Shown here piece after piece: positions 51,543 through 60,421 of a stretch of 64,000 bases of DNA. The position numbers and the translations under genes are program-made. The stretch spans positions 1 through 64,000 of the forward strand of contig JASJPB010000038.1 of NCBI GenBank assembly GCA_031426915.1, read 5' to 3'. Each line of letters starts with the position of its first letter. Position 1 is the stretch's first letter. The notes below the pieces were generated by a model that ran no database searches, was not told the DNA's origin, and was given only the letters and a program-made list of their open reading frames with translations. The DNA comes from Sulfurimicrobium sp031426915. GTDB lineage: Bacteria > Pseudomonadota > Gammaproteobacteria > Burkholderiales > Sulfuricellaceae.

Positions 51543-51766
51543 ACCTTGGCACCATGCACCCGCAAAATGGATCGTACATCGCCCACGGATTTGATATCTG
51601 CGATTTCATCCCCGGTAAACTGGATTTGATACGTTTCTTCAACCCGGACAATGAGCATCATGTGCGCCAAGGAATCCCAAGTTGGAATGTCGCTGAGTGC
51701 AAGAGATTCCACTATGGATGCTTCAGGAAGCGCGAACACTTCGGAAAATATTTTTTCAATGGACAT
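51539..51766 (-). CDS. Acyl carrier protein
   Basis: This 75-residue stand-alone carrier protein has the phosphopantetheine attachment Ser in IPTWDSLAHMMLIVRVEETY (about 27-46), as DSL. The size is typical. It is the first gene of a three-gene minus-strand cassette (carrier, SDR, adenylation enzyme) coupled by ATGA overlaps. It does not belong to the primary fatty-acid cluster. It probably serves a dedicated acyl or aminoacyl modification of the nearby glycan. Confidence 0.85.
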   Translation of the reverse strand: MSIEKIFSEVFALPEASIVESLALSDIPTWDSLAHMMLIVRVEETYQIQFTGDEIADIKSVGDVRSILRVHGAKV

Positions 51767-52015
51767 GGCTGGTTTTATATAAGAAGCAAAAATTGTAATT
51801 CAATATAATTAGGCAATATTTATGACGATCACAGTTACTGATGCGCTTGGAATACGTCAAATCAGCATTATTTTTGCACATGCGCACGGCATCCAGGCTC
51901 CGAATGCAGCCTTGTCCGCAAGCATGTAGTATGACATGTTGGATTCCGGTCTTTACCAAAAAAAACCGTGAGGCCGGATCAAGCGCGCCTTTCGACTCCT
52001 TTTACGATTAAATCA

Positions 52016-53104
52016 CTAGTAACGGAGCTTGACGAAAAGTGCCTTCCCACACACGAAGGCACACCCGATCCGATCCGGTTGGTCATGAAGCAATTCATTA
52101 CCCACGCGATATGGCCCGTCGCCATGCGACCAGATATAGTCGTCTAGAATCAGCCATGATCCCGGCAGCATCCTGCCGAGCCAAAGTTTGCAATCCTTCT
52201 TGACGTAATCATAGTCGTGGTTGCCATCGATGTGAATTACCGCGATCTTTCCAGAGTAAGCGACACGCCCTCCCATCCGGGATAATATCGTCGCCCCTTC
52301 CGCATACATCTTAAAGGAATTTTCCGAGGTTAGGCGCATATGGGCGTGGTCATCAGCGCGAAACGGAACCATGTTCACCATAAAACCTTCGCTCAACACT
52401 TCAAAATCCCATTCACTCACCAAGGTCTGAAATTCTTTAGGTGAATCACGTTGAATGGCAGAGTCAGCCCGCCAGGGATCGATCGTAAGCACCGGCCCGA
52501 TGCGATAGCGCCAAGCCAGGTACAGCAGCACAAAAGCAGACCTTCCCATCAAAGAGCCAATTTCCACCACATCTCCCGCCGGTGCGCTGGCAAAAACCCC
52601 CATCATGGCGGCCAACTTGTCATCGTTCGACTCACCATAAATCAGCGAAGCCTGCCGCAGTACCCCTGCCACTTCCAGCAAGGAGAGTGTTGGGGCGCCA
52701 TCCGCGCAAAGTTCCACCAATAGCCGCAATCGCTTTGCACGCGTCATCAACTGAAGGTGCTGCTCGACCTGCTGTCGAATCGGCGATTGACCGATTAATT
52801 CGATATCGAGGCGGTATGATGCAATGAATCGCCGCATGAAATCATGCACGCTGGCGACAGGGCAAAACATGCGGTTTATAGATTTCTCGTCCACCAAGGA
52901 CAAAAAATACGGCACAAAATTTTCATCGTAAATTGAAGGGAGACGATGCAAGCCCCCCCATTCGGCGGCGATCTCGTCGTTCGTTACAGATGCGGCACAG
53001 ATCACCTGTTCGCCTCTGTGTCGCGCCGTCTTCAAGAACTCTACCGCCAGCTGATTGACGGCGGGAAAGACCAGCGTCGAACAATTAGCCTGTTGATTTT
53101 TCAT
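52016..53104 (-). CDS. Methyltransf_24-type protein
   Basis: This 362-residue protein has a SAM-like Rossmann domain in its second half: GDVVEIGSLMGRSAFVLLYL (about 175-194), LTIDPWRADSA (about 207) and IAVIHIDGNHDYDYVKKDCK (about 289-308), then LPGSWLILDDYIWSH. These match the Methyltransf_24 family found in glycan and antibiotic clusters. The N-terminal 150 residues resemble an NAD-binding or carbamoyl-type start but are not recognised. The gap before it (51767-52015) is AT-rich and without evident genes. Confidence 0.75.
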   Translation of the reverse strand: MKNQQANCSTLVFPAVNQLAVEFLKTARHRGEQVICAASVTNDEIAAEWGGLHRLPSIYDENFVPYFLSLVDEKSINRMFCPVASVHDFMRRFIASYRLDIELIGQSPIRQQVEQHLQLMTRAKRLRLLVELCADGAPTLSLLEVAGVLRQASLIYGESNDDKLAAMMGVFASAPAGDVVEIGSLMGRSAFVLLYLAWRYRIGPVLTIDPWRADSAIQRDSPKEFQTLVSEWDFEVLSEGFMVNMVPFRADDHAHMRLTSENSFKMYAEGATILSRMGGRVAYSGKIAVIHIDGNHDYDYVKKDCKLWLGRMLPGSWLILDDYIWSHGDGPYRVGNELLHDQPDRIGCAFVCGKALFVKLRY

Positions 53105-53211
53105 TATAAAGTTTTTGATTCTTCAGCATATTCGACAGCGACATATAGCACTTTATTGCGACCCAGGCGCGTCACAGGCGCCGTTGCCAAATATCAGATC
53201 ACCGCAAACGG

Positions 53212-54228
53212 TCAGTCCTTTAGTCCGATATCACGACTAGCGGCCTGGCGCACCACATCATCCAGCCACTGGTGCATACTCTTGCCGGTCTTGGCACGTG
53301 CCTCCTGAGCCAAACGCTTGGCTTCAGGTGTAATCCCCTCAAGTTGGCCATAGAAACGCGTTCGGTGGGTACCACCACGGGCGCCGGGAATAGAGAAATC
53401 AAAATCTGCCTTGGGTTCGCCTTCACCCACCACAAAATCAATGACATAGAAAACGCCCCCGATGACCCATTCCAGCCGAGTCTTGCGCGCCTCGACAGGT
53501 AGCTTGTCCAAGGGAAGCTCGTAGGTAAACTCCGGGTTGGAGTTCATTAGGATTCGACCAAATTCGGTCTCGCGCAGCCAGGGTGGCATGCTCTCATCAC
53601 CAACTACCACTTTGCCACCGGGTTTGGTGACGCGTGCCATTTCGGAAAAGGCGCGCTTGATATCGCCGAAAGCATTGATTCCACCGAAGTGGTAACAGGC
53701 ATCGAAGCTGTTATCCGCAAAGGGTAGATAGTAGCCGTTGGCCAGCGCGGGTTCGATGTGAGTGCATGAACCGCGCATGCGCTCGATGTTCTTGGCCAGA
53801 AATGATGAGGAGAGATCCTGAATATAAAGTTTACCGTCAGGCCCCAGCATCCGAGCGATAATCTCAGAATCACGTCCCGTTCCAGCACCTGTTTCCAGCA
53901 CTGTCAAGCCTGGGCGCAAGTCGAGCTTGTCGATCATTGCATTGCGGACAGACTGTTCATCCTCGCCATAAGTGCTGAATGTCAGTGGCAAATAGCGGTC
54001 GTAGGCATCGGCACGTTCCTCATATTGCTGCAGTGCCATACGGTCAACTGCCGGCAGATCGAATGGATAGATCAGGTTGGGCACACCGTTACATATCTCG
54101 AAGCGATGTCCAGATGGGCTGAACAATACGCCCGAAATAACCTCATCGCCATCGCAAACTGCATCCGTTAGTGTCAGAGACTCAAGAGTGACTGGATCGA
54201 CATAAAAACTTTCTTCCCCGAAGTGCAC
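53212..54228 (-). CDS. Class I SAM methyltransferase with N-terminal Trm112-like segment
   Basis: This 338-residue protein starts with a short region (about 1-55; SPSGHRFEICNGVPNLIYP) like the Trm112p/UPF0434 segment often seen before glycan methyltransferases. It continues with a methyltransferase domain: VLETGAGTGRDSEIIARMLG (about 110-129), FDACYHFGGINAFGDI (about 172) and KPGGKVVVGDESMPPWL (about 200). A C-terminal helical part follows. Start GTG with GGAGG just upstream. Its target is unknown. It is divergent from the acyltransferase gene, with a 276-base gap holding no evident gene. Confidence 0.8.
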   Translation of the reverse strand: MHFGEESFYVDPVTLESLTLTDAVCDGDEVISGVLFSPSGHRFEICNGVPNLIYPFDLPAVDRMALQQYEERADAYDRYLPLTFSTYGEDEQSVRNAMIDKLDLRPGLTVLETGAGTGRDSEIIARMLGPDGKLYIQDLSSSFLAKNIERMRGSCTHIEPALANGYYLPFADNSFDACYHFGGINAFGDIKRAFSEMARVTKPGGKVVVGDESMPPWLRETEFGRILMNSNPEFTYELPLDKLPVEARKTRLEWVIGGVFYVIDFVVGEGEPKADFDFSIPGARGGTHRTRFYGQLEGITPEAKRLAQEARAKTGKSMHQWLDDVVRQAASRDIGLKD

Positions 54229-54504
54229 GCTCCCTCCTTACCTGTATATCCGCCAGAATCGCAAAAACAAAACAACATTCGTAAAATAATGAGCAACATG
54301 AAGATAATATGCAAATTGCAAATCAAATGAGATACTTGAAATGCTATCCAGCTTACCATAGGATCCCAAAGCACGGTAATAACGGGAGGAGAGTTGCGCT
54401 TTTAGCAAAGCTTCTTAGGATTGTGTTGAATGACGAGCCAGAGTAACTGGCAAATCCGCCAGGATAGAAAAAGCGGGCACATGGATAAATCAAGGGAACG
54501 GGCG

Positions 54505-55200
54505 ATGAAATCTCTCATTATTTTCGGGCTTGGCAAAATCGCCGATGTCGCTTACCACCATATTGTTCGTGACAATGAATATCAGGTAGTAGCCTTTACC
54601 TGCGATGCCGAGTGGGTACCGGCAAGCACGCATTTCGGCCATCCGGTCCTCGCCTTTGAGGATATTGAGCGTCATTATCCGCCAGAGTCTGTATCCATGT
54701 TTGTGGCGATCGGTTACCACGACCTCAACGCCGTCAGAGCCAAAAAATGTCAAGAAGCCAAGGCCAAGGGCTACACTTTGATCAGTTACATCAGCCCCCG
54801 TGCTGACCATGGGCCATGGCTGGTGGTAGGCGAAAACTGCCTGATCCTCGATGGGGTCGGCATTCAGCCCGGGGTGCGGATCGGCAACAATGTGTCCCTG
54901 TGGAACAATGCGTTGATTGGCCATCACTCGATCATTAACGATCATTGCTGGATCGCTGCGGGAGCGACACTCGGTGGTTCGGTCACACTTGGCGATAGAT
55001 CCTTTGTCGGCCTCAACGCCACCATCGGTGGAGAACTGTCTATCGGCGCGGATTGTTTTCTGGGGGCAGCCGCCCTGGTTGTCAAAAGTGCCCCGCCACG
55101 CAGCGTTTTTATCGCCCGCGGCACAGATAAATTTCGCCTGGAAAGTGATGATTTTCTCAGAATGACCGCGATGCCCGCCATCGGGCCCAACAAGAAGTAA
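54505..55200 (+). CDS. NeuD/PglD-like sugar O/N-acyltransferase
   Basis: This 231-residue protein has an N-terminal dinucleotide-like domain (SLIIFGLGKIADVAYHHIVR, about 3-22) and a left-handed beta-helix of hexapeptide repeats (about 110-200; LDGVGIQPGVRIGNNVSLWN, with WNNALIGHHSIINDHCWIAA around the catalytic His). This is the layout of PglD and NeuD, which acetylate amino sugars. A VioA-like aminotransferase at 59246 could supply such a sugar. The start at 54505 fits the family N-terminus; in-frame ATGs at 54430 and 54481 would add 25 or 8 unrelated residues. Confidence 0.8.
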   Translation: MKSLIIFGLGKIADVAYHHIVRDNEYQVVAFTCDAEWVPASTHFGHPVLAFEDIERHYPPESVSMFVAIGYHDLNAVRAKKCQEAKAKGYTLISYISPRADHGPWLVVGENCLILDGVGIQPGVRIGNNVSLWNNALIGHHSIINDHCWIAAGATLGGSVTLGDRSFVGLNATIGGELSIGADCFLGAAALVVKSAPPRSVFIARGTDKFRLESDDFLRMTAMPAIGPNKK

Positions 55201-55345
55201 TATGGGCGAATGCTTGTGCGCCAATCACTGCTGACTCACTCCGCCCGATGATTCCATTGGCAAACGACACCAACCGGGTTGGCTCACCACAACGCATTTC
55301 AATCTCTTGCGACAATTAAGCCCGTTATTGGTTATGGTAAATCCT

Positions 55346-56305
55346 ATGTTTTTCTGGAAAAAACTCGGCAATATCTTCAATCCGACTATTACCCGCCCCC
55401 GAGAGTGGATGCAGGAATATGCGCAATGCCCTACTCCGTTTCTGCTCAATGAAAAAATTCTTCGCGTCTATATTGCATGCCGGCCACAGCGTGGGGCGAA
55501 CATGCAGTACGTCTCCTATCCAGGCTATATTGATTTGGCGCGGGAAGATATCACACAGGTTGTGGGCATATCAGATACCCCACTGATTTCTCTGGGGAAT
55601 CCTGGCTCCTTTGACGAATTCGGAATCATGCCGAGCAGCGTTGTGCGGAAGGGCGAAGAAACCTATATTTATTACTCTGGATGGACACGAAAGCAATCCG
55701 TTCCGTACACGTTAGCCATAGGCATGGCAGTCAGCCGCGACGGCGGGAAAGTTTTCGAGAAACTAGGTGAAGGTCCAATTCTCGGGCTGACCTTGAACGA
55801 ACCATTCTTGGTTACAGGTCCTGTTGTTCATATAATCGCTGACCAATGGCACATGTGGTACCTGACTGGAAGGAAATGGTTGTTCGAGGAAGGGAAACAC
55901 GAACCCGTTTACCAGATCGCCCATGCGAAGTCCTGCGATGGCATCAATTGGCACCGAGACGGAATCCCTATCATTCCAACCCTGTCAGAAGATGAATGCC
56001 AGGACATTTTTTCTCCGTTTTTCTTTGGCGGGAAATGGCATGCAATTTTCGCCTACCGAAAGCCCTCCTCTTCCGAGGGGGCATATCGTTTGGGATATGC
56101 GTCATCGGACGATCTCGAGACGTGGATTCGGGATGACTCGCAAGTCGGGATCGAAATTTCAGAATCGGGATGGGACTCGCAGATGATGTGTTACCCTCAA
56201 GTCATTGATCTGGACGGCCGCTTATTGATGTTTTATTGCGGCAACGGTTTCGGTCGCGAGGGATTCGGCATCGCCGAGCTGACTGCTTATTCTGCGTCGT
56301 CGTGA
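55346..56305 (+). CDS. Beta-propeller glycosidase-like protein, copy 1
   Basis: This 319-residue protein resembles five-bladed beta-propeller glycoside hydrolases (GH43/68/130-like). Blade-like segments are FDEFGIMPSSVVRKGEETYI (about 85-104), SDDLETWIRDDSQVGIEI (about 254-271) and WDSQMMCYPQVIDLDGRL (about 276-293). The start at 55346 (MFFWKKLGNIFNP) was set from the paralogue at 57571-58530 (MKWKKLGKIFDP), which has exactly the same length. The family occurs in surface-polysaccharide clusters. Hydrolase activity is unproven, and a transferase or binding role is possible. No signal peptide is present, so it acts in the cytoplasm. Confidence 0.75.
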   Translation: MFFWKKLGNIFNPTITRPREWMQEYAQCPTPFLLNEKILRVYIACRPQRGANMQYVSYPGYIDLAREDITQVVGISDTPLISLGNPGSFDEFGIMPSSVVRKGEETYIYYSGWTRKQSVPYTLAIGMAVSRDGGKVFEKLGEGPILGLTLNEPFLVTGPVVHIIADQWHMWYLTGRKWLFEEGKHEPVYQIAHAKSCDGINWHRDGIPIIPTLSEDECQDIFSPFFFGGKWHAIFAYRKPSSSEGAYRLGYASSDDLETWIRDDSQVGIEISESGWDSQMMCYPQVIDLDGRLLMFYCGNGFGREGFGIAELTAYSASS

Positions 56306-56369
56306 CGCGTCACATAAAATTCGCATACTGTATTCTGTCTCCTATCGAGCCTGAAGGAGAGCATTACCA

Positions 56370-57470
56370 ATGTCGATCATCGACCACATCGTTGACGGTA
56401 CGAATAAGCAACGCCCTCTATTAATCCGCTTACGGGAATCACCTAAACCCGTAATCATTTACGGTGCCGGTGTATACGCTTACGTGCTGAAGCGGTTTTT
56501 AGCCGCAAACGGCATCGCGGTTGTGGCCGTGATGGTGGATGCCGCCTATAAGTCCGAAGACACATTCATGGGGTTGAAGGTCACTACGACCGAGGAAACC
56601 ATGAACCACCTTTCCGATTACCATGTGGTCGTAGGAATCACGAATTACCCAACCTTCGTGGAAAAGCTGACAAAGCTGGGGGGCACTGAGATTCACGTCA
56701 TTGACATTCCGGATTACCTCAACATGCCGAATGCCTTCATGGACATGGATTTCGTGCAGAAGAACAGAGAACAATTTGACAAGGCGGCGGGACTTTTAGC
56801 TGACGACCTCTCCCGCAAGACCTATTTCGCGGCGATCAATACCAAAATAAACGAGAATCTAGACTACATCAGGCCGCATGTCCGGATGGATCATCTCTAT
56901 TTTCCTTCGACGGAATTTCCCTTGCGTGAGGACGAGGTATTACTCGATGTTGGCGGTTTTACGGGCGATACTATCCGCGAGTTCCACCTCATCACCAAAG
57001 GTCGGCACGGAAAGATCTACTCTCTCGAACCCTGCGATGAAAACTACGAAAAATTGCTTGTGACGATTAAGACGCTCGGCCTTTCCAATGTCGTGCCCTT
57101 GAAGATTGGTGCCTGGGACGAAAAAAAAACCCTCTCGTTTTCGACCAAGGAATTGCATATCGACAACCAGATCGCCTCCAATGGCACGCAACATATTGAT
57201 GTTGATTCGATTGATTCGATCTTGGCCGGCCTAAGGCACCCTGTCACATTGATCAAGATGGATATTAATGGTTCCGAATATCGCGCTCTTTCGGGAGCGA
57301 GGGAGACCATTCGGCAAGATCGTCCCAGGATTGTGGTCAGGATGCATCGAAAAGAGGATTATTTCCGCCTGCCGATTCTCCTGAATGAGCTGGCGCCAGA
57401 CATCAAGCTCTATCTCAGGCAACGGAATTTCATGTCAATGATGCTGGTTCTCTATGGCATGTTCGACTGA
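56370..57470 (+). CDS. FkbM-family methyltransferase with N-terminal nucleotide-binding domain
   Basis: This 366-residue protein has two parts. Residues about 20-115 resemble a PglD/NeuD-type Rossmann domain (KPVIIYGAGVYAYVLKRFLA). Residues about 180-366 form the FkbM methyltransferase (EDEVLLDVGGFTGDTIREFH, about 190-209; IYSLEPCDENYEKLL, about 216; LIKMDINGSEYRALSGA, about 292). The FkbM group methylates sugars. AAGGAG precedes the ATG. It lies between the two glycosidase-like paralogues and is convergent with the second. The N-terminal domain is shared in plan with the acyltransferase at 54505. Confidence 0.8.
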   Translation: MSIIDHIVDGTNKQRPLLIRLRESPKPVIIYGAGVYAYVLKRFLAANGIAVVAVMVDAAYKSEDTFMGLKVTTTEETMNHLSDYHVVVGITNYPTFVEKLTKLGGTEIHVIDIPDYLNMPNAFMDMDFVQKNREQFDKAAGLLADDLSRKTYFAAINTKINENLDYIRPHVRMDHLYFPSTEFPLREDEVLLDVGGFTGDTIREFHLITKGRHGKIYSLEPCDENYEKLLVTIKTLGLSNVVPLKIGAWDEKKTLSFSTKELHIDNQIASNGTQHIDVDSIDSILAGLRHPVTLIKMDINGSEYRALSGARETIRQDRPRIVVRMHRKEDYFRLPILLNELAPDIKLYLRQRNFMSMMLVLYGMFD

Positions 57471-57570
57471 TGAATCATGTGCGATGTTGAAACCACTGAT
57501 ACAGCACCAACGGGGGCTGGTAAAGATGGCCGACCATTCGGTCCATCGCAATAATGCTACCTTAGCAAGG

Positions 57571-58530
57571 TCAATTTTCCAGCACCGCAAGCCCAAAACC
57601 ATAGCGACCGAACTCGTTACCGTTATATAGCATGTACACTTTACCATCGCATTCGAATACATGCGGGTAACACAGCATATCCGAGTCCCAATCGTCATCA
57701 GTCACATCGATACTCGGGAGAGTATCGTCTCGTATCCAATTTACAAGGTCATCCGAGTAGGCGTGGCCAATTCGGTAGGCTCTATCCCTGTTTTTTCTAA
57801 AATCTGAAGCCTGCCGATAACAGAAGAACATGTGATTTCTGCCGGATATTTCTATCACAGTTGGTAAAGCCTGACATTCCTCCGTGCCCAATCGGCTCTC
57901 GATAATTTGATTCCCTTCCTCTTTCTCCCAGTTAATCCCATCACTTGAAATCGCATGTCCAATTTTGTAGATTCGATCTGGCGATGCGCCATTTGTAGAT
58001 TGCTTCCAGCCACTACCAAAGATGTACCACATATGAAATGTCCTTCCGTAAATCCTGACGAACGGATCAGCAATCAGACATGGCTCATGCAACGAAGCAG
58101 CTAGAACTGGCCCATCCCCGATCCGCTGGAAAGTAAGACCGTCATCGCTGCTGATAGCGAGTCCGATTGCAGTGTCTACTGGCACGGATACTCTTCTGTT
58201 CACGCCGGATGTGTAGCCATATATCAAATCTCCGTGACGAACCACATTCATGGGGAAAATACCATGCTCATCGAAACAGCCGAGCTTTCCCAGTTCAATG
58301 ACCGTATGCGCGGACACCGCGATAATGTCACGAAGATTCTTTTTCATGTCAACAAAGGCTATGTGGCTCAGGTACTTCCCGTTTGCGCCATCCAACGAGC
58401 GTGTGGAAAAATAAATTCTTACAAAGTTGTCGAAAATAATTACTTGGGGCGACTGTGCAAACTCGATGCAGCCACTAGGAAGGTTAAATTTTGTAGGATC
58501 GAAAATTTTCCCGAGTTTTTTCCATTTCAT
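57571..58530 (-). CDS. Beta-propeller glycosidase-like protein, copy 2
   Basis: This 319-residue paralogue of the plus-strand gene at 55346 shares the N-terminus (MKWKKLGKIFDP), FDEHGIFPMNVVRHGDLIYG (about 88-107), HMWYIFGSGWK (about 167), SDDLVNWIRDDTLPSIDV (about 256-273) and WDSDMLCYPHVFECDGKVYM (about 276-295). Identity looks moderate, so the copies diverged long ago or were acquired separately. Base composition is more AT-rich than copy 1. It is convergent with the FkbM gene and upstream of nothing else on its strand except WbqC and the aminotransferase, which precede it. Confidence 0.75.
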   Translation of the reverse strand: MKWKKLGKIFDPTKFNLPSGCIEFAQSPQVIIFDNFVRIYFSTRSLDGANGKYLSHIAFVDMKKNLRDIIAVSAHTVIELGKLGCFDEHGIFPMNVVRHGDLIYGYTSGVNRRVSVPVDTAIGLAISSDDGLTFQRIGDGPVLAASLHEPCLIADPFVRIYGRTFHMWYIFGSGWKQSTNGASPDRIYKIGHAISSDGINWEKEEGNQIIESRLGTEECQALPTVIEISGRNHMFFCYRQASDFRKNRDRAYRIGHAYSDDLVNWIRDDTLPSIDVTDDDWDSDMLCYPHVFECDGKVYMLYNGNEFGRYGFGLAVLEN

Positions 58531-58547
58531 AATTCTATGACATATCT

Positions 58548-59249
58548 TTATATTAATTCGTAACCTGATGCGAGATAGTCGCTGATGTCAGCTATGGAAT
58601 TGAACATCATCACATCCACGATGGAAAGCCATGGGACGAACTCATGATTAAATTGTTTGTACTCAAAAGCTTTTGTTTGAAGGAACTTGAGCCTGATTCC
58701 ATAAGTGCTAAACTCCTCCTTCATATAAATCTTTTGGCCACCAATTGCATTTACGTAAATATCGGCATCAACGTATTTGCAAAGAGCGATTACTTTATCC
58801 TTTCCGCGCAATGAATGGTCTATTTGAAGATCGGACGATATGAGAATTTCAGTACTAATTTCCAAATAGTCACAGGTTTCCCTGATTGAGTTGTAAATAT
58901 AGCTAAATAGGTTGTTTTCATCCTGCAACACGATATTTTCTACCAGTGGAAAAACCCGCTCAAAATACGGAGCGGGTTTATAGGCCTCTCGAAGCCGATT
59001 GAGAAGTTTAAATTTATTGAAATCAGCGGCTATCTCTCTGTTTTTTATAGTTAATAAGTCTGAGTCTTTTTTCAATGGGACAGAGAACAATTCATCTTTC
59101 CCGTTTTGCAAAAAGCGATTCCTATTGATCCAACCCTTTTTTGTGTACTGAATATTGTCATAAACAATAAATTGACTAACAGACTGGATTAACTGGAAAT
59201 ATCCAATATACGGAAGAAAATAAGGCTGCATGATGGCAATGGATTTCAT
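58548..59249 (-). CDS. WbqC family protein
   Basis: This 233-residue protein opens with AIMQPYFLPYIGYFQLIQSV (about 5-24), the WbqC signature, followed by YTKKGWINRNRFL (about 35) and VDADIYVNAIGGQKIYMKEE (about 155-174). WbqC proteins occur in O-antigen and glycan clusters and are suspected to transfer an acyl or aminoacyl group, but the function is not established. The gene is clearly AT-rich compared with its neighbours. It overlaps the aminotransferase gene (ATGA), a frequent pairing that points to work on an amino sugar. Confidence 0.85.
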   Translation of the reverse strand: MKSIAIMQPYFLPYIGYFQLIQSVSQFIVYDNIQYTKKGWINRNRFLQNGKDELFSVPLKKDSDLLTIKNREIAADFNKFKLLNRLREAYKPAPYFERVFPLVENIVLQDENNLFSYIYNSIRETCDYLEISTEILISSDLQIDHSLRGKDKVIALCKYVDADIYVNAIGGQKIYMKEEFSTYGIRLKFLQTKAFEYKQFNHEFVPWLSIVDVMMFNSIADISDYLASGYELI

Positions 59250-60376
59250 TCACCAGCTTTTCCCACAATTACTTGAAGAATAAAATCCACCTGCTCGCAT
59301 GACAGCGCTGGATAAATCGGCAGGCAAATCACTTCACTCGCCGCCTTGCGCGCCACAGGCAAATTTGCATGTGCGGCTGAAGGCATGCCCCGATACATTG
59401 GAAAATCACTTATCAACGGGTAGAAGTATCGCCGCGCATAAATGCCGTTATCCTGCAGTTCTTGATACAGCGCATCACGGCTAAGTGGATAGTCCGGCTG
59501 CACCAAAATCGGGAAATAAGCGTAGTTGGCCACCTTCTCGCCTGCAACCGACAGGCAATGGATACCCTTGACCCCGGCCAGGGCCTTCCGGTAACGGATA
59601 TCGATGACTTTGCGTTTTTGCAGAGCCTCACCAATACCTTTTAGTTGCAACAAGCCCAAAGCGGCATTGATTTCGCTCATCTTGCCGTTGATTCCCGGGG
59701 CGACCACGGTCACCTCGTCCACGAAACCAAAGTTTTTCAGGTGATCGATGTGCAGTTTGGTTTTCTCATCCGGGCAGATGATGGCCCCCCCCTCGAAAGT
59801 ATTGAACACCTTGGTGGCATGAAAGCTCAGTACCGATAGATCACCGTGATTGAGGACGCTGCCGCCATGGCATTGAACGCCAAAAGCATGTGCGGCATCG
59901 TAAATGACCTTCAATCCATAGTTATCGGCAATCTTCTGAATGCGTTCCACATCGCAGGGATGTCCGTAGCAGTGGACCGGCATGATGGCGGTAGTTTGCG
60001 GCGTGATAGCAGCCTCGATCTTGGCGGGATCGAGATTAAGTGTGCTCGGATCGATATCCACAAAGACTGGCTTGATACCATTCCACAACAAGGAGTGGGC
60101 GGTAGCCACGAAAGAATATGGCGTAGTAATGACTTCACCAGTGATGCGCAGAGCTTGGAGGGCGGTAACAAGTGCAAGCGTACCGTTGGTAAACAGCGCA
60201 AGGTGCTTCACGCCCAGGTAATCGCACAATGCCTGTTCAAATAGCTGGTGAAACGGACCGCTATTGGTTAACCGTTTGTTTTCCCAGATTTGTTCCAGAT
60301 AAGGAATAAATTCCTCCAATGGGGGCAAGAAAGGCTGCGTGACATAAATTGGCGGAATTTTTCGTGATTCCGTCAT
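59246..60376 (-). CDS. DegT/DnrJ-family sugar aminotransferase (VioA-like)
   Basis: This 376-residue PLP enzyme has NGTLALVTALQALRITGEVI (about 64-83), VIYDAAHAFGVQCHGGSVLN (about 155-174) and the PLP Lys in LSFHATKVFNTFEGGAIICP (about 183-202). The start VTQPFLPPLEEFIPYLEQIW resembles VioA, which makes dTDP-4-amino-4,6-dideoxyglucose (viosamine), a sugar known on Pseudomonas flagellins. RmlA/RmlB for the precursor are not in the window. Substrate assignment is by resemblance only; QdtB/FdtB-type 3-aminotransferases are the main alternative. Confidence 0.8.
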   Translation of the reverse strand: MTESRKIPPIYVTQPFLPPLEEFIPYLEQIWENKRLTNSGPFHQLFEQALCDYLGVKHLALFTNGTLALVTALQALRITGEVITTPYSFVATAHSLLWNGIKPVFVDIDPSTLNLDPAKIEAAITPQTTAIMPVHCYGHPCDVERIQKIADNYGLKVIYDAAHAFGVQCHGGSVLNHGDLSVLSFHATKVFNTFEGGAIICPDEKTKLHIDHLKNFGFVDEVTVVAPGINGKMSEINAALGLLQLKGIGEALQKRKVIDIRYRKALAGVKGIHCLSVAGEKVANYAYFPILVQPDYPLSRDALYQELQDNGIYARRYFYPLISDFPMYRGMPSAAHANLPVARKAASEVICLPIYPALSCEQVDFILQVIVGKAGE

Positions 60377-60421
60377 TTTCTGGTCCCCTGCATCGCACTG
60401 TAAATATTTTGCAATAACACT

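Noticed and set aside
51756..51959. 67-residue minus-strand frame before the acyl carrier protein gene
   Set aside because: It covers AT-rich intergenic DNA, overlaps the carrier gene start and has no ribosome site or domain.
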